Shown: piece by piece, positions 54,969 to 57,310 of the stretch
Layout: the number at the start of each line of letters is the position of its first letter
How positions within the stretch are numbered: position 1 is the stretch's first letter
Assembly (NCBI GenBank): GCA_030698495.1
Contig: JAUYKA010000018.1
Coordinates: 1-57,310, forward strand
DNA from: a bacterium
GTDB lineage: Bacteria; Patescibacteriota; Andersenbacteria; UBA10190
DNA length: 57,310 bases
Reading direction: 5' to 3'
Notes under the pieces: generated by a model
Database searches by the model: none
What the model was told of the DNA's origin: nothing
What the model saw: only the letters and a program-made list of their open reading frames with translations
Position numbers and translations under genes: made by a program

Positions 54969-55535
54969 TTACTTAAGCTCCTTCTCGGCTTCGTATTTCC
55001 ACGTTACTCTGTCGCCCGGCGCCGCCATCGTTGTGGAAGCACCCGTCGGAGTCAAGCGGTCATTAACATACAACTGCCAATAAAGATTTTTCGCCGCGTC
55101 ATTGTCCGTGCCGTTTATGCTTTCCACAAACACACCCAGCGTACCCCCGTAATCTTTCGTTCTTAACTGTAAACCTTGGCTTTTCGCCTTTTCCAGTATT
55201 TGCGCCACATTTTCATTTTGACCAGCCGCAACTTCATAGACATCCGTGCTGCTAGGACCCGTAATTTCTAGGCTTACCGTTTGAGTATTCGCACTAACAT
55301 CTTGCTGACTGTTTTGCTCGCCCCTTACCGGCGTTAACGCCTTGTTAGCACTGTTTTCTACCGCTATCTCTCCCGACTCATCAGTGATTGTCTTTACCGC
55401 ATCTTCTTTTATATTAGGCAACCGGAATAAAACCGCCGCCAGCACCAACGCTAACGGTAATAACAACCCCAACGCGATCAACTCCGGCTTAATATTTTTT
55501 CTCCCCACCGCTTTCTCTGTTTTATCATCCTGCAT
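54969..55535 (-). CDS. TM-anchored DUF4430 (transcobalamin C-terminal-like) domain protein
   Basis: N-terminal TM; DYGGTLGVFVESINGTDNDAAKNLYWQLYVNDRLTPTGASTTMAAPGDRVTWKYE. Confidence 0.85.
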   Translation of the reverse strand: MQDDKTEKAVGRKNIKPELIALGLLLPLALVLAAVLFRLPNIKEDAVKTITDESGEIAVENSANKALTPVRGEQNSQQDVSANTQTVSLEITGPSSTDVYEVAAGQNENVAQILEKAKSQGLQLRTKDYGGTLGVFVESINGTDNDAAKNLYWQLYVNDRLTPTGASTTMAAPGDRVTWKYEAEKELK

Positions 55536-55575
55536 ATTTTTTATCTTTAAGGGTAATTCCCTCCCCCGCCGCCAT

Positions 55576-55598
55576 AAAAAAACTCTGCCTAAGCAGAG
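55576..55598 (-). terminator. Intrinsic terminator between riboswitch and first gene
   Basis: Minus strand CTCTGCTTAGGCAGAG followed by T7. Confidence 0.85.
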
Positions 55599-55624
55599 AA
55601 AAAATTGGACTAACCAATAAATTA

Positions 55625-55800
55625 CCTTCCTCCTGCTCGGGATCTAACATCACAAAGACGAAGGGTCGGACTTTCTTAAATCTCTGATAAAGAAATTTAA
55701 GATTACCGTTGCGGCACAGTGCGGGATTTACACCCGCTTCACTTGTCTTGCTTGCCGCGAAGCACTCGCGGCTTTTTTGATAAATGACAACCTGTATCAA
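55625..55800 (-). promoter_or_regulatory. Cobalamin riboswitch
   Basis: Minus strand GATACAGGTTGTC...AAGTGAAGCGGGTGTAAATCCCGCACTGTGCCGCAACGGTAATC...AAGTCCGACCCTTCGTC, matching the B12-box consensus GGTGnnAATCCnGCnCnGTnCCGCnACnGTnA. Confidence 0.88.
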
Positions 55801-55801
55801 C

Positions 55802-55831
55802 ACTATACGGTCGGCCATCAAGTCCAGTCAA
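55802..55831 (-). promoter_or_regulatory. Sigma70-type promoter of the riboswitch operon
   Basis: TTGACT (55831..55826) - 18 bp - TATAGT (55807..55802). Confidence 0.7.
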
Positions 55832-56075
55832 CGACAAACCCCGACACTTTTCCCCAGAATCTATCTTTTTTTAAACTTTGTTTCTTCTTATGATATACAT
55901 ATAGCATACCTCCGACCGGGAACTCTCCGGAAACGCCAATCATCCCGAGGCCAGGAGGTAGCCGCCAGGTAATATTGAATGGTTTCTTTGTGCCCCTGAC
56001 CACTCAATATGCAGCCCACTCGTCGTGGAATCTGCACTGGCGGTTTTTTCTTTTCGCCAAAATAATAGGTATGTA

Positions 56076-56834
56076 TCACTTTATCTCGTAAGTTACCGTA
56101 ACTGTGGCCGTAACATCCTGACTGCCGGCCGGTACCTCCACGCCTCCGCCCACGGCATCGTTTTCTAAAGCGGCCCTGGCATAAATAGGCGGCTGATCAG
56201 GTACTTGAGTACTGGCGGAAAAAGTTTTTACCTGACCCAAATGTACCCCTAGAGCTTTAGCCAACTCGTCCGCTTTGCTCTTAGCATTTTTTATCGCTTC
56301 TTCTTGTGCCTGTAAACGCAAGTCTTCAGGATCATCGATAGTAAAACTTATACCGCCAACCTGATTAGCGCCCTCGCCAGTGGCTTTGGTTACTATGTCT
56401 CCTATTCTATCCAAATCTCTGATTTTCACCTGCACCGATTCACTGGCTTCATACCCGCGCAACTGCTGCCGACCATCGCTATAATCGTAAACCGGATTAA
56501 TAGACAAATTAGTCGCTTTTATATCTTCTTCCTTTACGCCGTCTTTCTTCACCGAGGCCACTACCGCGTTAAACTTTGTTTCCAATATTGATATTGCCGC
56601 CGAGGCTGTTGTTTGCGCACCCGTTTGCACTCCTAAATTGATTTGCGCTATGTCCGGTACCGTTGTTACTTCCCCCGTGCCCTCAACTGTGATTTCCCTA
56701 TTAGCCGCAGCTTCTTGCTGAATGCGCTGCGGCTGGGAACCTACATACTGACCCCCCAAATAAAACAAACCGCCGATAATAACCGCCGCAAAAATTACAT
56801 TTTTTCTATTATTCAAATTATTTTCTTCTAACAT
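56076..56834 (-). CDS. SIMPL domain (DUF541) protein
   Basis: ITVEGTGEVTTVPDIAQINLGVQT...ATNLSINPVYDY...GYEASESVQVKIRDLDRIGDIV. Confidence 0.9.
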   Translation of the reverse strand: MLEENNLNNRKNVIFAAVIIGGLFYLGGQYVGSQPQRIQQEAAANREITVEGTGEVTTVPDIAQINLGVQTGAQTTASAAISILETKFNAVVASVKKDGVKEEDIKATNLSINPVYDYSDGRQQLRGYEASESVQVKIRDLDRIGDIVTKATGEGANQVGGISFTIDDPEDLRLQAQEEAIKNAKSKADELAKALGVHLGQVKTFSASTQVPDQPPIYARAALENDAVGGGVEVPAGSQDVTATVTVTYEIK

Positions 56835-56895
56835 AGTAATAATAAATTATCTTACCTTAAGCATACTATTAAAAGATAAAATATAGGAATGTAAA

Positions 56896-56958
56896 AGCTC
56901 ACTCGACGTGCGTCTGAATTCGGGCTATCCAGACCCCCCATCACCCGCCGAGTGAGCT
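56896..56958. promoter_or_regulatory. Long hairpin (AGCTCACTCG ... CGAGTGAGCT)
   Basis: 10-bp perfect outer stem with inner GTCTG/CAGAC stem; T4 follows on minus strand. Confidence 0.6.
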
Positions 56959-57006
56959 AAGTCCAGTCTGCCTGCATGAAAGGACTTAGACTGGCCGCTT
57001 AAAATA

Positions 57007-57069
57007 TCAACAAGAACGTACAAATAGGCATCCATGCCTCTTGGGGAACACGTTCCCGCCGCAGGACAT
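57007..57069 (-). CDS. Possible 20-aa leader peptide MSCGGNVFPKRHGCLFVRSC with extended SD
   Basis: GGAGGTGATCC (57085..57075) 5 nt before ATG. Confidence 0.35.
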   Translation of the reverse strand: MSCGGNVFPKRHGCLFVRSC

Positions 57070-57310
57070 AAGTCGGATCACCTCCCTCCTACATAGGGGA
57101 AGGGAACGCGTCCGGGGAACATCCAGTGTTCATATCTTTATATAGCACGACGTTATGTAATGCAACCCGCAGTCTTGTCTAATACAAGACTGGCCTGAAC
57201 AACCCCTCGGTTTCTAACACAAAAGTGGCCTGAAGCCGAAACTAAAAAGCGTGTGCCGTAGCATAGGGATATATGACCATCACTATGAACAACACACGCG
57301 TTCTTACCAT

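Noticed and set aside
55818-56079. Two overlapping minus ORFs (61-63 aa) upstream of the riboswitch promoter
   Set aside because: Overlap each other and the predicted promoter; no motif or consistent coding signal.
57273-57310. Possible start of a + strand CDS (MTITMNNTRVLT...) at the window edge
   Set aside because: Only 12 codons visible and no clear SD; cannot be supported.

Overview
This 57.3-kb window is a compact, gene-dense bacterial chromosome segment. Gene content and style suggest a Patescibacteria/CPR-type genome, but that placement is inference only. Housekeeping genes recognised: aspS, rplI, pyrG, rpmA, uppS, gltX, priA-like, split transketolase + rpe + rpiB, ftsEX, prfB, trxB, tsaC, xseAB, dacA-like, htrA-like, and three intact tRNAs plus one tRNA-Thr with encoded CCA. 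Most notable signals: (1) a promoter - cobalamin riboswitch - terminator leader (minus strand, ~55.83-55.58 kb) in front of a three-gene operon encoding a membrane-anchored DUF4430-like protein, a DUF4430-like + alpha/alpha-toroid protein resembling a rearranged transcobalamin/intrinsic factor, and an ECF-S-like membrane protein; this is a candidate corrinoid capture/uptake system; (2) a PriA homologue whose helicase ATPase motifs are all eroded; (3) a prfB gene split by a CUU-UGA-C +1 programmed frameshift that the ORF track misses; (4) a dispersed CAGTAAATACAGTAAATTAAGTAAATAC repeat family that supplies the stop codons of several genes; (5) a perfect 59-bp inverted repeat flanking trxB-grx-UDP-sugar dehydrogenase; (6) GC-rich palindromic elements inserted in pyrG and around a truncated tRNA-Gly half; (7) an intact IS5-like element with TIRs, a probable 6-bp target duplication and a start-codon-sequestering hairpin. 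No CRISPR array or rRNA gene was seen. All homology calls come from reading motifs in the translations; no database search was run.
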